A stretch of 64,000 nucleotides of DNA from CAZSAT01 sp964604675 (GTDB lineage: Bacteria; Myxococcota_A; UBA796; CAJQPC01), in assembly GCA_964604675.1 (NCBI GenBank), contig CAZSAT010000001.1, positions 62,001 through 126,000 on the forward strand, given 5' to 3'. The notes beneath the pieces are model-generated. The model saw nothing but the letters and a program-made list of their open reading frames with translations, did not search any database and was not told the origin of the DNA. Numbering within the stretch: position 1 is the stretch's first letter; the number at the start of each line of letters is the position of its first letter. This document shows positions 23,423 to 31,886 of the stretch, piece after piece. Made by a program: the position numbers and the translations under genes.

Positions 23423-24682
23423 ATGTCCTTCCTGCTCGGCAAGATCCCCCGCTTCTCCCCGTCGTTCTCGTTCCGCGAAGCCACCACGGCGGCCCGGTAC
23501 CTGGCCCGCAGCGGCCCGGAAGGCGAGGTCGTGCACACCTTCGAGCGCGAGTTCGCAGCCTTCATCGGCGCGCAGCACGCGGTCATGGTCCCGAGCGCCC
23601 GCTACGGCTTCTGGCTCCTGCTCGAGGGCTGGGGCATCGACAAGGACGACGAGGTCATCATCCCGGCGCTGACCTACTTCGCGATCCCGTCGATGGCGAA
23701 GCTCCGGCGCTGCAAGCCGGTCTTCGCCGACGTCGGGCGCACCACCCACGTGCTCGACCCCGCGGCCTTCGAAGCCGCCATCACCGAGCGCACCAAGGCG
23801 GTCGTGCCCACGCACCTCTTCGGCACGCCGTGCGACATGGACGCCATCCGCAGCATCGCCCAGAAGCACGGCGTGAAGGTCATCGAGGACTGCGCCCAGT
23901 CCACCGGCGCCCGCTACAAGGGCGCGCGCGTGGGCAGCCTCGGCGACGCCGCCTACTACACCTTCGGCCTCACCAAGAACATCACCACGCTCTCCGGCGC
24001 GATGATCACCACGGACGACGCCGAGCTCGCGCAGGCCATCCGGACCAAGGTCGAGGCCGGCCAGTTCGTCGACAAGTCCGGCCCCGCGAAGGAAGCGGTG
24101 GTGGGCCTGGCCATGTACCTGGCCACCCACCCCTCGATCTACCCCTTCACCACCCACCAGGCGATCGTGCTGGGCAACCTGCTCGGCAAGGACCCCATCC
24201 ACGAGCGCTTCGGGGAACCGGAGCGGCAGTACGTCGAGCTGCCCAGCTACTACGAAGACAGCCGACCGCGCGCCGCCCAGGCCGCGGTGGGCCGCGTGCA
24301 GCTCGAGCGCATCGAGGAGCTCAACGGCAACCGCGCCCGCAACGGACGCTACCTCGACGAGAACCTGGCCAACGTGCCCGGCCTCACGGTGCCCAGCTAC
24401 CCGGCCGGCGCCGAGCCGATCTACATGAGCTTCGTGGTGCACCACGCCGATCGCCAGGGGCTGATGCGCGAGCTGCGGGCCCGCGGGGTCGACACCACGG
24501 TGGGCTACATGTCCAACAACGCCGATGCACACGGCATCTTCGGCCTGGACTACGCCAAGGTCCCGCACGCCGAGGAAGCCGCGCGCGACCTGCTCCACAT
24601 CCCGGTCCATCCGAACCTGACGCAGGCGGACCTCGATCACATCTGTGAAGCTGTGCGTCAAGCCTGTCTCGCCCTGGAGTGA
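23423..24682 (+). CDS. DegT/DnrJ/EryC1/StrS family PLP aminotransferase
   Basis: 419 residues. 'HTFEREFAAFIGAQHAVMVP' then 'DDEVIIPALTYFAIPSMAKL' and 'DVGRTTHVLDP' are DegT family blocks. 'GVKVIEDCAQSTGARYKG' carries the PLP-binding Asp, and 'YYTFGLTKNITTLSGAMITT' the Schiff-base Lys. Such enzymes aminate keto-sugars or cyclitols in nucleotide-sugar and natural-product pathways. Three bases separate it from a selenocysteine lipoprotein gene and a radical SAM gene follows, forming a three-gene transcription unit. A TTG 9 bases upstream is a poorer start. Confidence 0.88.
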   Translation: MSFLLGKIPRFSPSFSFREATTAARYLARSGPEGEVVHTFEREFAAFIGAQHAVMVPSARYGFWLLLEGWGIDKDDEVIIPALTYFAIPSMAKLRRCKPVFADVGRTTHVLDPAAFEAAITERTKAVVPTHLFGTPCDMDAIRSIAQKHGVKVIEDCAQSTGARYKGARVGSLGDAAYYTFGLTKNITTLSGAMITTDDAELAQAIRTKVEAGQFVDKSGPAKEAVVGLAMYLATHPSIYPFTTHQAIVLGNLLGKDPIHERFGEPERQYVELPSYYEDSRPRAAQAAVGRVQLERIEELNGNRARNGRYLDENLANVPGLTVPSYPAGAEPIYMSFVVHHADRQGLMRELRARGVDTTVGYMSNNADAHGIFGLDYAKVPHAEEAARDLLHIPVHPNLTQADLDHICEAVRQACLALE

Positions 24683-24685
24683 ACC

Positions 24686-25183
24686 ATGTTGCTGTTGCTC
24701 GCCTGCACCCCCGGCCAGACCCTCGACGACTCGCTCCCCGGCTCCCTGAGCGAGGACGAGGTGGCGCCAGACTTCGCGCTGGAGGACGTCAACGCCACGT
24801 CGGTCACCGCCGGCACCAAGCTGGGGCCCCAGGACCTGCGCGGCACGATCAGCGCCTGGTACTTCGGCCACGGTACGTGAAGCTACTGCAGCAGCCAGTT
24901 CGGCTACCTCGACCAGATGCAGGCAGAGCTCGATCACGTGACCATCGCGGGTGTGAACGAGGCCGGCCACGAGTCCGGCAACGAGGCCTTCACCGACGGC
25001 CGCGACCTGCCCTGGCTGCAGGACGTCGAGGGTGTGGACGTCTGGTCCAGCTGGGGCATCGACTACCGCGACGTGATCGTGCTCGACGGCGAGGGCTACC
25101 CGCTCTTCCGGTACAACCTGACCGAGCACGACCTGGGTACGGACTACGACGAGCTCAAGCAGCTCTTGGACGACGCCGCCTGA
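24686..25183 (+). CDS. Selenocysteine-containing thioredoxin-fold lipoprotein (in-frame TGA = Sec65)
   Basis: 166 codons with one internal TGA at 24878-24880. Reading it as Sec gives 165 residues: lipobox L-L-L-L-A-C (Cys7), 'EDEVAPDFALEDVNATSVTA' (redoxin opening), and 'LRGTISAWYFGHGT' followed by U65-S-Y-C68. Helix 'QFGYLDQMQAELDHVTIAGV' and 'RDVIVLDGEGYPLFRYNLTE' (closing strands) complete the fold. The TGA thus replaces the first Cys of the redox C-x-x-C. A small hairpin (24893-24905) follows. It is not a nonsense mutation by the look of it, since the downstream frame is intact and family-like. Likely an envelope thiol oxidoreductase. Confidence 0.82.
24893..24905 (+). promoter_or_regulatory. 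Candidate bacterial SECIS hairpin after the Sec65 TGA
   Basis: AGCC (24893-24896) pairs with GGCT (24902-24905) around the loop AGTTC, 13-25 bases after the TGA. Loop position and a G near its 5' side fit bacterial SECIS elements, but four base pairs are weak. Confidence 0.4.
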
Positions 25184-25214
25184 GGCGCTACGATTCGAGC
25201 GTTCGGGAGTGCCC

Positions 25215-26381
25215 ATGAACCTGTCGCCGTCCGGCGCAGCCCGCGTAGCCAAGGCCTTCGTCACACGCAGGGTGCCGGTCTATGCCCACTTCGGCACCAC
25301 CCACCGCTGCGACCTCACCTGCAAGATGTGTGGGATCTGGCGCTACGGGAACGAGAAGGAAGAGATCAAGCTGCCCGACGTGCAGCAGATGGCCGCGCTC
25401 TTCCGGCGGCTCGGCGTGGTGCAGGTCAGCCTCGGGGGCGGCGAGCCCTTCGCCCGCGACGACATCGAGGAGTGCGCCAAGGCCTTCGTGGACGAAGGGC
25501 TGAACACGCGCCTGCTCACCAACGCCGTCAACGTGCCCAAGGAGCGGCTCGAGAAGGCCGTGTCCTACGGCGTCAAGAACTTCAGCATCAGCCTCGACAG
25601 CCTCTACCCGAAGCGCTTCGACTACATCTGCGAGCAGGAAGGCTCGTGGGACGGCGCCGTCGAGAACATGACCTGGCTCGCCAACCGCCTCAAGGGAAGC
25701 GGCGGCCTGTTGGTGATGAACACGGTCGTGTCGAACCTGAACCTCGAAGAGATCCCCGAGCTGGTGCGCTTCGCCAGGGAGATCGGCTTCGCCGTGTCGT
25801 TGCTGCCGATCGAGCTGTTGGCCGACGCCAAGGCGGGCGTGCGCAACTGGGAAGCGCGCTTCATCCGGCACCGCCCGGAGATGGGCCTGGTCGAAGGCCC
25901 GCAGGGCAACGTCTCCGAACGCATCGACAAGGTCTACAGCCAGCTCATCGACATGAAGAAGCGCGGCGCACCCATCCTGAACAGCTCGCCCTACCTGCGG
26001 AGCTCGGCCACCTACCTGAAGACCGGGCGCTTCCCGGCCGACGGGTGCGACGCGGGGCGGCTCTACTTCTCGGTGTCGCCCAACGGCCAGTTCACGATCT
26101 GCCACCGCACCAGCCACGACTACGTGCACATCCTCGACCCGAACTTCGAGGAGTACTTCCACTCGGAAGCCTACGAGCGCAAGCGCATGCTCGAGGCCGG
26201 GGCCTGCGATGGCTGCATGCGCGCTTGCTGGATCGACACCAGCTCGATGTTCCGCACCATGGAGGGCTTCTTCGAGACCGCGAAGCTCAACCTCTCCCAG
26301 GTGCAGAAGAACCCCATCGACTGGGACGAGGCCAGGACCTGGGCCCGCTACGACGACGCGCCCCAGGCGGTCGCCAAGTAG
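25215..26381 (+). CDS. Radical SAM enzyme with SPASM-like C-terminal cysteines
   Basis: 388 residues. 'THRCDLTCKMCGIWRYG' is the C-x3-C-x2-C [4Fe-4S]/SAM motif near residue 36. 'VQVSLGGGEPFARDDIEE' is the GGEP SAM-binding strand. C-terminal cysteines C-D-A-G, I-C-H-R, C-D-G-C-M-R-A-C form a SPASM/Twitch-like auxiliary cluster site. Such enzymes modify peptides or small molecules. ATG chosen behind GGGAG; a GTG 6 bases upstream is possible. It follows the aminotransferase and selenoprotein genes by 31 bases, with TACGAT at 25191-25196 possibly giving it its own promoter. Confidence 0.88.
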   Translation: MNLSPSGAARVAKAFVTRRVPVYAHFGTTHRCDLTCKMCGIWRYGNEKEEIKLPDVQQMAALFRRLGVVQVSLGGGEPFARDDIEECAKAFVDEGLNTRLLTNAVNVPKERLEKAVSYGVKNFSISLDSLYPKRFDYICEQEGSWDGAVENMTWLANRLKGSGGLLVMNTVVSNLNLEEIPELVRFAREIGFAVSLLPIELLADAKAGVRNWEARFIRHRPEMGLVEGPQGNVSERIDKVYSQLIDMKKRGAPILNSSPYLRSSATYLKTGRFPADGCDAGRLYFSVSPNGQFTICHRTSHDYVHILDPNFEEYFHSEAYERKRMLEAGACDGCMRACWIDTSSMFRTMEGFFETAKLNLSQVQKNPIDWDEARTWARYDDAPQAVAK

Positions 26382-26567
26382 CTACGCGGCGGCGGGCTCG
26401 AGCACCCGAACCGCCACCTGCATCGCGCGCTTCACCAGCCAGCACCACACCGGCAGCAACATCGCGAGCACCGGGTGCTCGGCGATCGGGAGTGCGCTCA
26501 TCGGCAGCACCACCAACACCAGGAACGCCAGCATCCAGGTCGCGGCGAGCAGGTTGCGCTGGGCCAT
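26382..26567 (-). CDS. 61-residue two-helix membrane protein
   Basis: Start chosen at the ATG with GGAG 6 bases upstream; upstream in-frame ATGs at 26579 and 26591 lack this. Two hydrophobic helices (about 8-25 and 30-48) are joined by a short loop with Pro/His, and the tail is A-A-A. No family recognised. It converges with the radical SAM gene with no gap and diverges from the sulfatase-fold gene. Confidence 0.55.
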   Translation of the reverse strand: MAQRNLLAATWMLAFLVLVVLPMSALPIAEHPVLAMLLPVWCWLVKRAMQVAVRVLEPAAA

Positions 26568-26623
26568 CGGTGCCTCCATCTGGAGCTTCACCCGACCGCG
26601 CGTTCCGCGGGATGTCAGGCCGG

Positions 26624-26652
26624 TTGCAGCGCCTGGAGGTCACAGCTACGTT
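26624..26652 (+). promoter_or_regulatory. Putative promoter TTGCAG-17-TACGTT, leaderless-type
   Basis: A -35-like TTGCAG (26624-26629) is separated by 17 bases from TACGTT (26647-26652), which ends 6 bases before the ATG at 26659. This is the best complete promoter of its type in the window. Confidence 0.5.
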
Positions 26653-26658
26653 CGCTGG

Positions 26659-28065
26659 ATGATCGGCTGGGCCCCGCTCTTCGGCATCCTCGCGGGCTGC
26701 GGCCCATCCGGGCTGGACACCAGCCATCGGGACAGCGCCGACAAGCCACCGGCCGAGCCACCCTACTCGGTGTTCCTGATCACGGTCGACACCGTGCGGG
26801 CCGAGCTCCTCAGCCCCTTCTACGAGCTGGACACCACACCGAACCTGGCGGGCTTCTACGACCAGGCGACCACCTTCACCCAGGCGACGGCGCCTCGGGG
26901 CCTGACGCCCGTCGCCATGGCCACCTTCCTCACCGGCTTCTACCCCCGCAGCCACGGCGTGCGCGAGCCGCTGGACCTCCGGGGGGGCTGGAAGGGAGCC
27001 GTGCCTCTGTTGGCCCAACGCTTCAACGACGCCGGCTACGACACCCACGCCTTCGTGTCCACGTGGACCTCGATGGCGGTCGGCTTCGACCACACCACCG
27101 TGACCCCGGCCGGCAGCCGGGAGATCCCCACGGTCGAGACCGACCTCAGCCTGGTCAAGACGGCCTACAACGTGATCGAGCGGACCGATCGGGACACCCC
27201 CGTCTTCGTCTGGGTGCACCTGCTCACCCCCCACGACCCCTACGAGGCGGCCGAGCCGTGGTTCTCCGAGCGCGTCGACCCGGACTACCGCGGGCTGCTC
27301 TACGACGACCGCGGTCGCATCGACACGCAGCTCCTGTCGGGGGTGGCGCTCGGCAACCAGGTGGCCGACGAGGCCGACGAGGCCTACCTCGAGGCGGTCT
27401 ACACGAGCGAGCTCAACCAGATCGACGAGCAGCTCGGTCTGCTGTTCGGCCACCTGAAGAAGACCGGCGATTGGCATGACTCGGTGATCGCGGTGGGCTT
27501 CGACCACGGCGAGACCCTGCTCGAGCGCGACGACTACGCCTTCCACGGCTGCTCGCTGTACGAGGAGGTGATCAACGTGCCCTTCAGCTTCCGCGCGCCC
27601 GGCGCGGACGAGCCGCGCACGATCGAAGCCCCGGTGTCCACGGCGGATGTGGCGCCCACGCTCATCGAGCTGGCCGGCCTGACCTGGGCCGGGGATCGCG
27701 ACGGCCACTCGCTCGCGTCAGCCATCTACGACGGCGTGGTGCCCGAGCGGGACGTGTTCTTCTCGCGGGTCGACAGCTCGATCGGCATCCGCCGCGGGGA
27801 CTGGAAGTACGTCCTGGCGCCAGGGGGCACCTTCAACGGCTGCGCGCCCTTCGAGACCCGCCGCGAGTACCGCTACGAGATGCCGGAGCAGAGCCTGCAC
27901 GACCTGGCCACCGATCCCCACGAACGCGACAACCTGGTCGAGACCGAGGTCGAGAAGGCCGCCGAGCTTAGGGCCGCGGCGTGCGCGTACGTCACGTCCG
28001 CGCCCTGGTCCCACGACACGCAGGACGACCAGAACGAGCTGGTGACGGCCTGCACCGAAGGCTGA
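26659..28065 (+). CDS. Sulfatase/alkaline-phosphatase-superfamily lipoprotein, nucleophile position altered
   Basis: 468 residues. 'FGILAGCGPSG' gives a lipobox (Cys14). The superfamily is evident from 'VFLITVDTVRAELLS', 'NLAGFYDQATTFTQATAP', 'FLTGFYPRSHGVRE', 'WVHLLTPHDPYEA', 'VIAVGFDHGET' and the N-terminal metal Asp44. The nucleophile motif (C/S/T-x-P-S/A-R) reads L82-T-P-V-A, so the residue normally converted to formylglycine or used as Thr/Ser is Leu. It may be inactive, or T83 may substitute. Predicted to face the periplasm or cell surface; substrate unknown. Confidence 0.78.
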   Translation: MIGWAPLFGILAGCGPSGLDTSHRDSADKPPAEPPYSVFLITVDTVRAELLSPFYELDTTPNLAGFYDQATTFTQATAPRGLTPVAMATFLTGFYPRSHGVREPLDLRGGWKGAVPLLAQRFNDAGYDTHAFVSTWTSMAVGFDHTTVTPAGSREIPTVETDLSLVKTAYNVIERTDRDTPVFVWVHLLTPHDPYEAAEPWFSERVDPDYRGLLYDDRGRIDTQLLSGVALGNQVADEADEAYLEAVYTSELNQIDEQLGLLFGHLKKTGDWHDSVIAVGFDHGETLLERDDYAFHGCSLYEEVINVPFSFRAPGADEPRTIEAPVSTADVAPTLIELAGLTWAGDRDGHSLASAIYDGVVPERDVFFSRVDSSIGIRRGDWKYVLAPGGTFNGCAPFETRREYRYEMPEQSLHDLATDPHERDNLVETEVEKAAELRAAACAYVTSAPWSHDTQDDQNELVTACTEG

Positions 28066-28090
28066 GCTCCCAGCCACCGCCGAAAGCGAT

Positions 28091-28096
28091 TAGGAC
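28091..28096 (+). promoter_or_regulatory. Putative -10 (TAGGAC) for the Gld-type transporter genes
   Basis: TAGGAC ends 8 bases before the GTG at 28105 in the 39-base gap after the sulfatase gene. Confidence 0.3.
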
Positions 28097-28104
28097 CGAG
28101 CCCC

Positions 28105-28821
28105 GTGCGCATCGCCCTCGCCATCTTCCGCCGTGAGCTCGCGAGCTTCTTCAACACGCCTCTGGCGTACATCGTCGTGCCGGTCTTCCTGGTCCTGGTC
28201 GGGCTCTTCTCGCTCTTCTTCAACGACCTGTTCGACGCCGGACTCGCCACCATGCGCACGGTCTTCTTCTGGTCGGCGATGTTCCTGGTGCTGCTCGTAC
28301 CGGCGGTGACCATGCGGCTCTTCGCCGAGGAGAAGCGCACCGGCAGCCTGGAGCTCGTGGCCACCCTGCCGCTGCAGGAAGTCCACATGGTCGCCGGCAA
28401 GTACCTGGCGGCCCTGGCCCTGGTCACCATCGCGCTCGCGCTCACCGCGTCCTACCCGCTCACCCTCGCCGCCCTGGGCGACCTGGACTGGGGCCCCGTC
28501 GTCGGCGGCTACCTCGGCCTCTGGCTCCTGGGTGCCGCCTACACGTCGATCGGCATCGCCACCTCGAGCTTCACGTCGAACCAGATCGTGGCCTTCCTGC
28601 TGGCCATGTTCGGTTGCCTGGTGCCCTACGTGATGGGGCTGTTCCTGCACCAGGTGCCCGCCAGCGTGCTGCCGCTCGTGCAGTACTGCTCCTTCGACTA
28701 CCACTTCTCGAGCATGGCCCGGGGCATCGTCGACACCCGGAACCTGGCCTTCTACCTGGGGGTGGTCGGCACCTTCCTGCACGTGGCGGTCTTCGCCCTC
28801 GAGCAGCGGCGTCTGGCGTGA
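28105..28821 (+). CDS. ABC-2 type transporter permease (GldF-like)
   Basis: 238 residues, six membrane helices. 'FRRELASFFNTPLAYIVVPV' and 'MRLFAEEKRTGSLELVATLP' are the hallmarks of GldF/NosY-type permeases. First of three overlapping genes (GldF-like, GldG-like, DUF4340). In Bacteroidetes GldF-GldG-GldA form an ABC complex tied to gliding; in other phyla the same set is of unknown function. No ATPase (GldA) gene precedes or follows. GTG start. Confidence 0.88.
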   Translation: MRIALAIFRRELASFFNTPLAYIVVPVFLVLVGLFSLFFNDLFDAGLATMRTVFFWSAMFLVLLVPAVTMRLFAEEKRTGSLELVATLPLQEVHMVAGKYLAALALVTIALALTASYPLTLAALGDLDWGPVVGGYLGLWLLGAAYTSIGIATSSFTSNQIVAFLLAMFGCLVPYVMGLFLHQVPASVLPLVQYCSFDYHFSSMARGIVDTRNLAFYLGVVGTFLHVAVFALEQRRLA

Positions 28822-30413
28822 CACCCCGCTTGAAGCTGCGGCTCGACTCCCTGGTCCAGATGGTCCTGGTGGTGTTCATCTGGGTGGGGTTCAACACCTT
28901 CTCGGCGGATCACTTCACCCGGCTCGACCTCACCGAGGATCGGATCCACACCCTCTCGCAGGCCGGGCGCCAGCTGATGTCGCGGGTCGAACGCCCCCTC
29001 GTGGTGAAGGTCTTCTTCACCGGCGGCCTCGAGACCCCGTACAACAACCACGAGCAGGTGCTGGTCGACAAGCTGCGGGAGTTCCAGGCGTGGTCCGGCG
29101 GCCAGCTCGAGCTCACGGTGCAGGATCCCACCGGCGACGAGGAGCTGCAGGCGGAAGCGCAGCGCCTGGGCATCCAGCCCATCCAGTACCGCTTCAAGTC
29201 CTCCCAGCGAGCCGAGCTTCGGCAGGTCTACATGGGTGCGGCGTTGTTCTACGGCGACCAGCAGCAGATCCTGCCGGCCATCACCAACGTCGACACGGTC
29301 GAGTACGACCTCGCGCGGGCCATCAAGGTCCTGCTCGACGGCGGCGAGCGCCGGACCATCGGCTACACCACGGGACACGGTGAGCCCGACCTCGCAACGG
29401 CCGGCGGGCCCGTCCAGACCCTGCGCGCCAAGCTCCAGGAGAGCTACGACCTGGTCCCGATGACCCTCGGCGGGCCAGGCCTCATCCCCGAAGAGGTCGA
29501 CGCGGTCTGGATCGTCGGGCCGCAGTCCGAGCTGAACCTGCGCGAGCAGTACCAGCTCGACCAGTTCCTCATGTCGGGCCGACCGGTGGCCACCTTCCTG
29601 CGGAACACCCTGCCCAACATCCGCCAGAACCGCGCCACGCCGGTCTACCACGGGCTCGAGGCCTGGCTCGGTCACCACGGGGTTCGGGTGAACCGCGACG
29701 TGGTCGTCGACCGCGTGCACAACGGCGTGATGCGCTTCCCCGTACGCCAGGGCCAGTACCAGGTGATGGCGCCGGTGAACTATGCGCTCATCCCAAAGAT
29801 CACGGAGCTCTCGACCGAGAGCCCGGTCGTCAACGGGCTCGACCAGATGCTCTTCCCCTTCGCGAGCTCGATCGAGCTGGCCGAGTCCACCGAGGAGCTC
29901 ACCTACGACGTGCTCGCGCGGGCCAGCGAAGAGGCCGGACGGATCCGCAACATCCAGGTCGTGCATCCCCAGCACTACACCGTGCGCGACCCCAGCGAAG
30001 AGGTCGGACCGTGGGCCGTCGCGGTGACCGCCCGGGGCACCTTCCGCAGCTTCTTCTCGGGTCGCGAGATCCCGGAGGCCGTGGTGCAGTCGGTCGACGA
30101 AGAGCCGGATGCGCCGCTCATCGTCGAGTCCGCACCCACGCGGCTCGTGGTGGTCGGCAGCGCCGACATGATCGCGAACAACACCGGCTTCATGCTCAAC
30201 CTGGCCGACTGGATGGTGCAGGACGAAGCGCTGATCTCGATCCGCACCAAGAGCGTGCAGGTGCCGCCGCTCGAGAGCCTCGACGGCCAGAGGCTGCTCG
30301 CCGTGAAGCTCGCCAACCTGGGCGGCCCGGCGCTCCTGCTCATCCTCTTCGGCGCCTTCCGCTTCGGGATCCGTCGACGCGTGGAGCAAGCCCCGCGCAG
30401 GAGCCCGGCGTGA
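28818..30413 (+). CDS. GldG-like ABC-type transport auxiliary protein
   Basis: 531 residues. An N-terminal membrane helix ('LVQMVLVVFIWVGFNTFSAD') is followed by 'LDLTEDRIHTLSQAGRQLM', 'VERPLVVKVFFTGGLE' and 'VEYDLARAIKVLL', typical of the GldG extracytoplasmic ABC_transp_aux domain. A C-terminal helix (L-L-L-I-L-F-G-A-F-R-F) re-enters the membrane and is followed by basic residues. GTG start overlaps the permease stop (GTGA), indicating coupled translation and stoichiometric assembly with the permease. Confidence 0.85.
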   Translation: MTPRLKLRLDSLVQMVLVVFIWVGFNTFSADHFTRLDLTEDRIHTLSQAGRQLMSRVERPLVVKVFFTGGLETPYNNHEQVLVDKLREFQAWSGGQLELTVQDPTGDEELQAEAQRLGIQPIQYRFKSSQRAELRQVYMGAALFYGDQQQILPAITNVDTVEYDLARAIKVLLDGGERRTIGYTTGHGEPDLATAGGPVQTLRAKLQESYDLVPMTLGGPGLIPEEVDAVWIVGPQSELNLREQYQLDQFLMSGRPVATFLRNTLPNIRQNRATPVYHGLEAWLGHHGVRVNRDVVVDRVHNGVMRFPVRQGQYQVMAPVNYALIPKITELSTESPVVNGLDQMLFPFASSIELAESTEELTYDVLARASEEAGRIRNIQVVHPQHYTVRDPSEEVGPWAVAVTARGTFRSFFSGREIPEAVVQSVDEEPDAPLIVESAPTRLVVVGSADMIANNTGFMLNLADWMVQDEALISIRTKSVQVPPLESLDGQRLLAVKLANLGGPALLLILFGAFRFGIRRRVEQAPRRSPA

Positions 30414-31744
30414 TCCCCACCTTCAAGACCAAGCTGCTGATGGTCGTGGCGGTGCTCGTGGGGCTCGCCAACCTGATCCCAGGCGGCAGCCGCGCCACGG
30501 CGGACCTGCCGATGCTGGCGGCCCTCGCCGTCGACGACGTCACGCGCATCGAGATCACGCAGGGCGCCAAGGCCAAGGTCAGCCTCGTCCTCGAGGACGG
30601 TGAGTGGCAGCTGGTCAGCCCGGTGAAGGCGAGCGCCGACACACCCGGCATCCGCCGGCTGCTCCGCTTGCTGGACGACGGCATCCCGATGGACGCCCGG
30701 ATCGACGAAGCCAACCCCGACCCCTACGGCCTGGACTTCCAGGACGCGGCGGCGGTCGACCTCTACACGGGCGGCGACGTCGCCACCGTGAGCTTCGTCA
30801 TCGGCTGGGACACGAGCGGCGGGTCGAGCTTCGTGCGCCTGCACGAGGACGACACGGTCTACCGCGCCAAGATCGGCGGACGCGCCCGCTGGGACCGCGA
30901 AGTCGACCTCTGGCGCGACCCCTTCGTGGTGCGCACGGACCGCGCCGAGCTCACCGACATCGAGGTCACGGTGGGCGACGAACACTTCACGCTGACCAGC
31001 GATGGCGGGGCTGCCGGCGGCGCCGCGCGGCGGTGGAGCGTGGTCGAGTCGCCCGGCTTCGCGCTGGACCAGCGCACGGTCGAAGCGTGGGCCGCCAGCC
31101 TGGTGTCGCTGCGCGCCGGCGAGGTGCTCAGCGCCTCGTTCGACGGTGGCTTCGACGAGCCGGTGGCCGAGGTCACCCTCCTGCTCGCCGACGGCCAGGC
31201 GGTGGACCTGGCGTTCGGAAGCCTGGACGGGGAGCGCTCGGCCTTCGTGAGGCGTGGCGACCGGGAGGCCACCTACCGGGTCTCGACCGCACACCGGACC
31301 CGCGCCGCCCGGCCGCTTGCCGACTACGGAGACGCCACGGCGCTGTCCTTCGATCGCGATCGGGTGAAGACCCTCACCCTCGATGACGACGGCGTGCGGG
31401 TGGTGCTCGAGCAGCAGGCCGAAGCCGGCGACTGGATCGCGCGCGAGCCCGCCAACATCGACATCGACCTGAAGTTCGTCTACTTCACGGTCAACAACCT
31501 CGCCGACCTCCGCTCCGACGAGACCGTGGAAGCCACGCTGGCGGAGGCCGGTCTTCTCGAGCCGTGGATGCGCGTCACGATCACGCTGGTCGACGGCTCC
31601 AGCCAGGTGCTGGAGGTGGGCCAGAGCTTGAACGACCCGCAGAACCCGCGGAGCTACGCACGGCTCGCGGGCACCGATCGCATCTTCACGCTGCGGTCCC
31701 AGACGATCACGCGGATCCGGCAGGGTTTCGGTCGCAGTCAGTAG
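30410..31744 (+). CDS. DUF4340 domain protein of the Gld-type transporter block
   Basis: 444 residues. An N-terminal helix (M-V-V-A-V-L-V-G-L-A-N-L) anchors a periplasmic beta-rich region with repeated 'V-x-x-I-E-I-T', 'G-x-W-x-L-V-x-P', 'A-D-x-x-x-I-x-R-L-L' motifs typical of DUF4340, which regularly follows gldG-like genes. GTG start overlaps the GldG-like stop. Together the three proteins likely form one membrane complex; its cargo is unknown. Confidence 0.8.
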   Translation: MIPTFKTKLLMVVAVLVGLANLIPGGSRATADLPMLAALAVDDVTRIEITQGAKAKVSLVLEDGEWQLVSPVKASADTPGIRRLLRLLDDGIPMDARIDEANPDPYGLDFQDAAAVDLYTGGDVATVSFVIGWDTSGGSSFVRLHEDDTVYRAKIGGRARWDREVDLWRDPFVVRTDRAELTDIEVTVGDEHFTLTSDGGAAGGAARRWSVVESPGFALDQRTVEAWAASLVSLRAGEVLSASFDGGFDEPVAEVTLLLADGQAVDLAFGSLDGERSAFVRRGDREATYRVSTAHRTRAARPLADYGDATALSFDRDRVKTLTLDDDGVRVVLEQQAEAGDWIAREPANIDIDLKFVYFTVNNLADLRSDETVEATLAEAGLLEPWMRVTITLVDGSSQVLEVGQSLNDPQNPRSYARLAGTDRIFTLRSQTITRIRQGFGRSQ

Positions 31745-31886
31745 GCCTCGATCGCACCCGTGAACGGGCCACGCAGCGCCGACCCGGGGGGCGACGATCG
31801 ACCCATGGGAAAAATCCTCCGAATGGATGGCTCCAGTCGGCGTTTCTGCGGCGGACCATGCGAGACACCCCACGGAGGGAAACAAC

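Noticed and set aside
24878..24880. TGA as a nonsense mutation or sequencing error (pseudogene)
   Set aside because: It lies exactly at the first Cys of a U-x-x-C motif, the downstream frame is intact, and a second independent case occurs at 53635.
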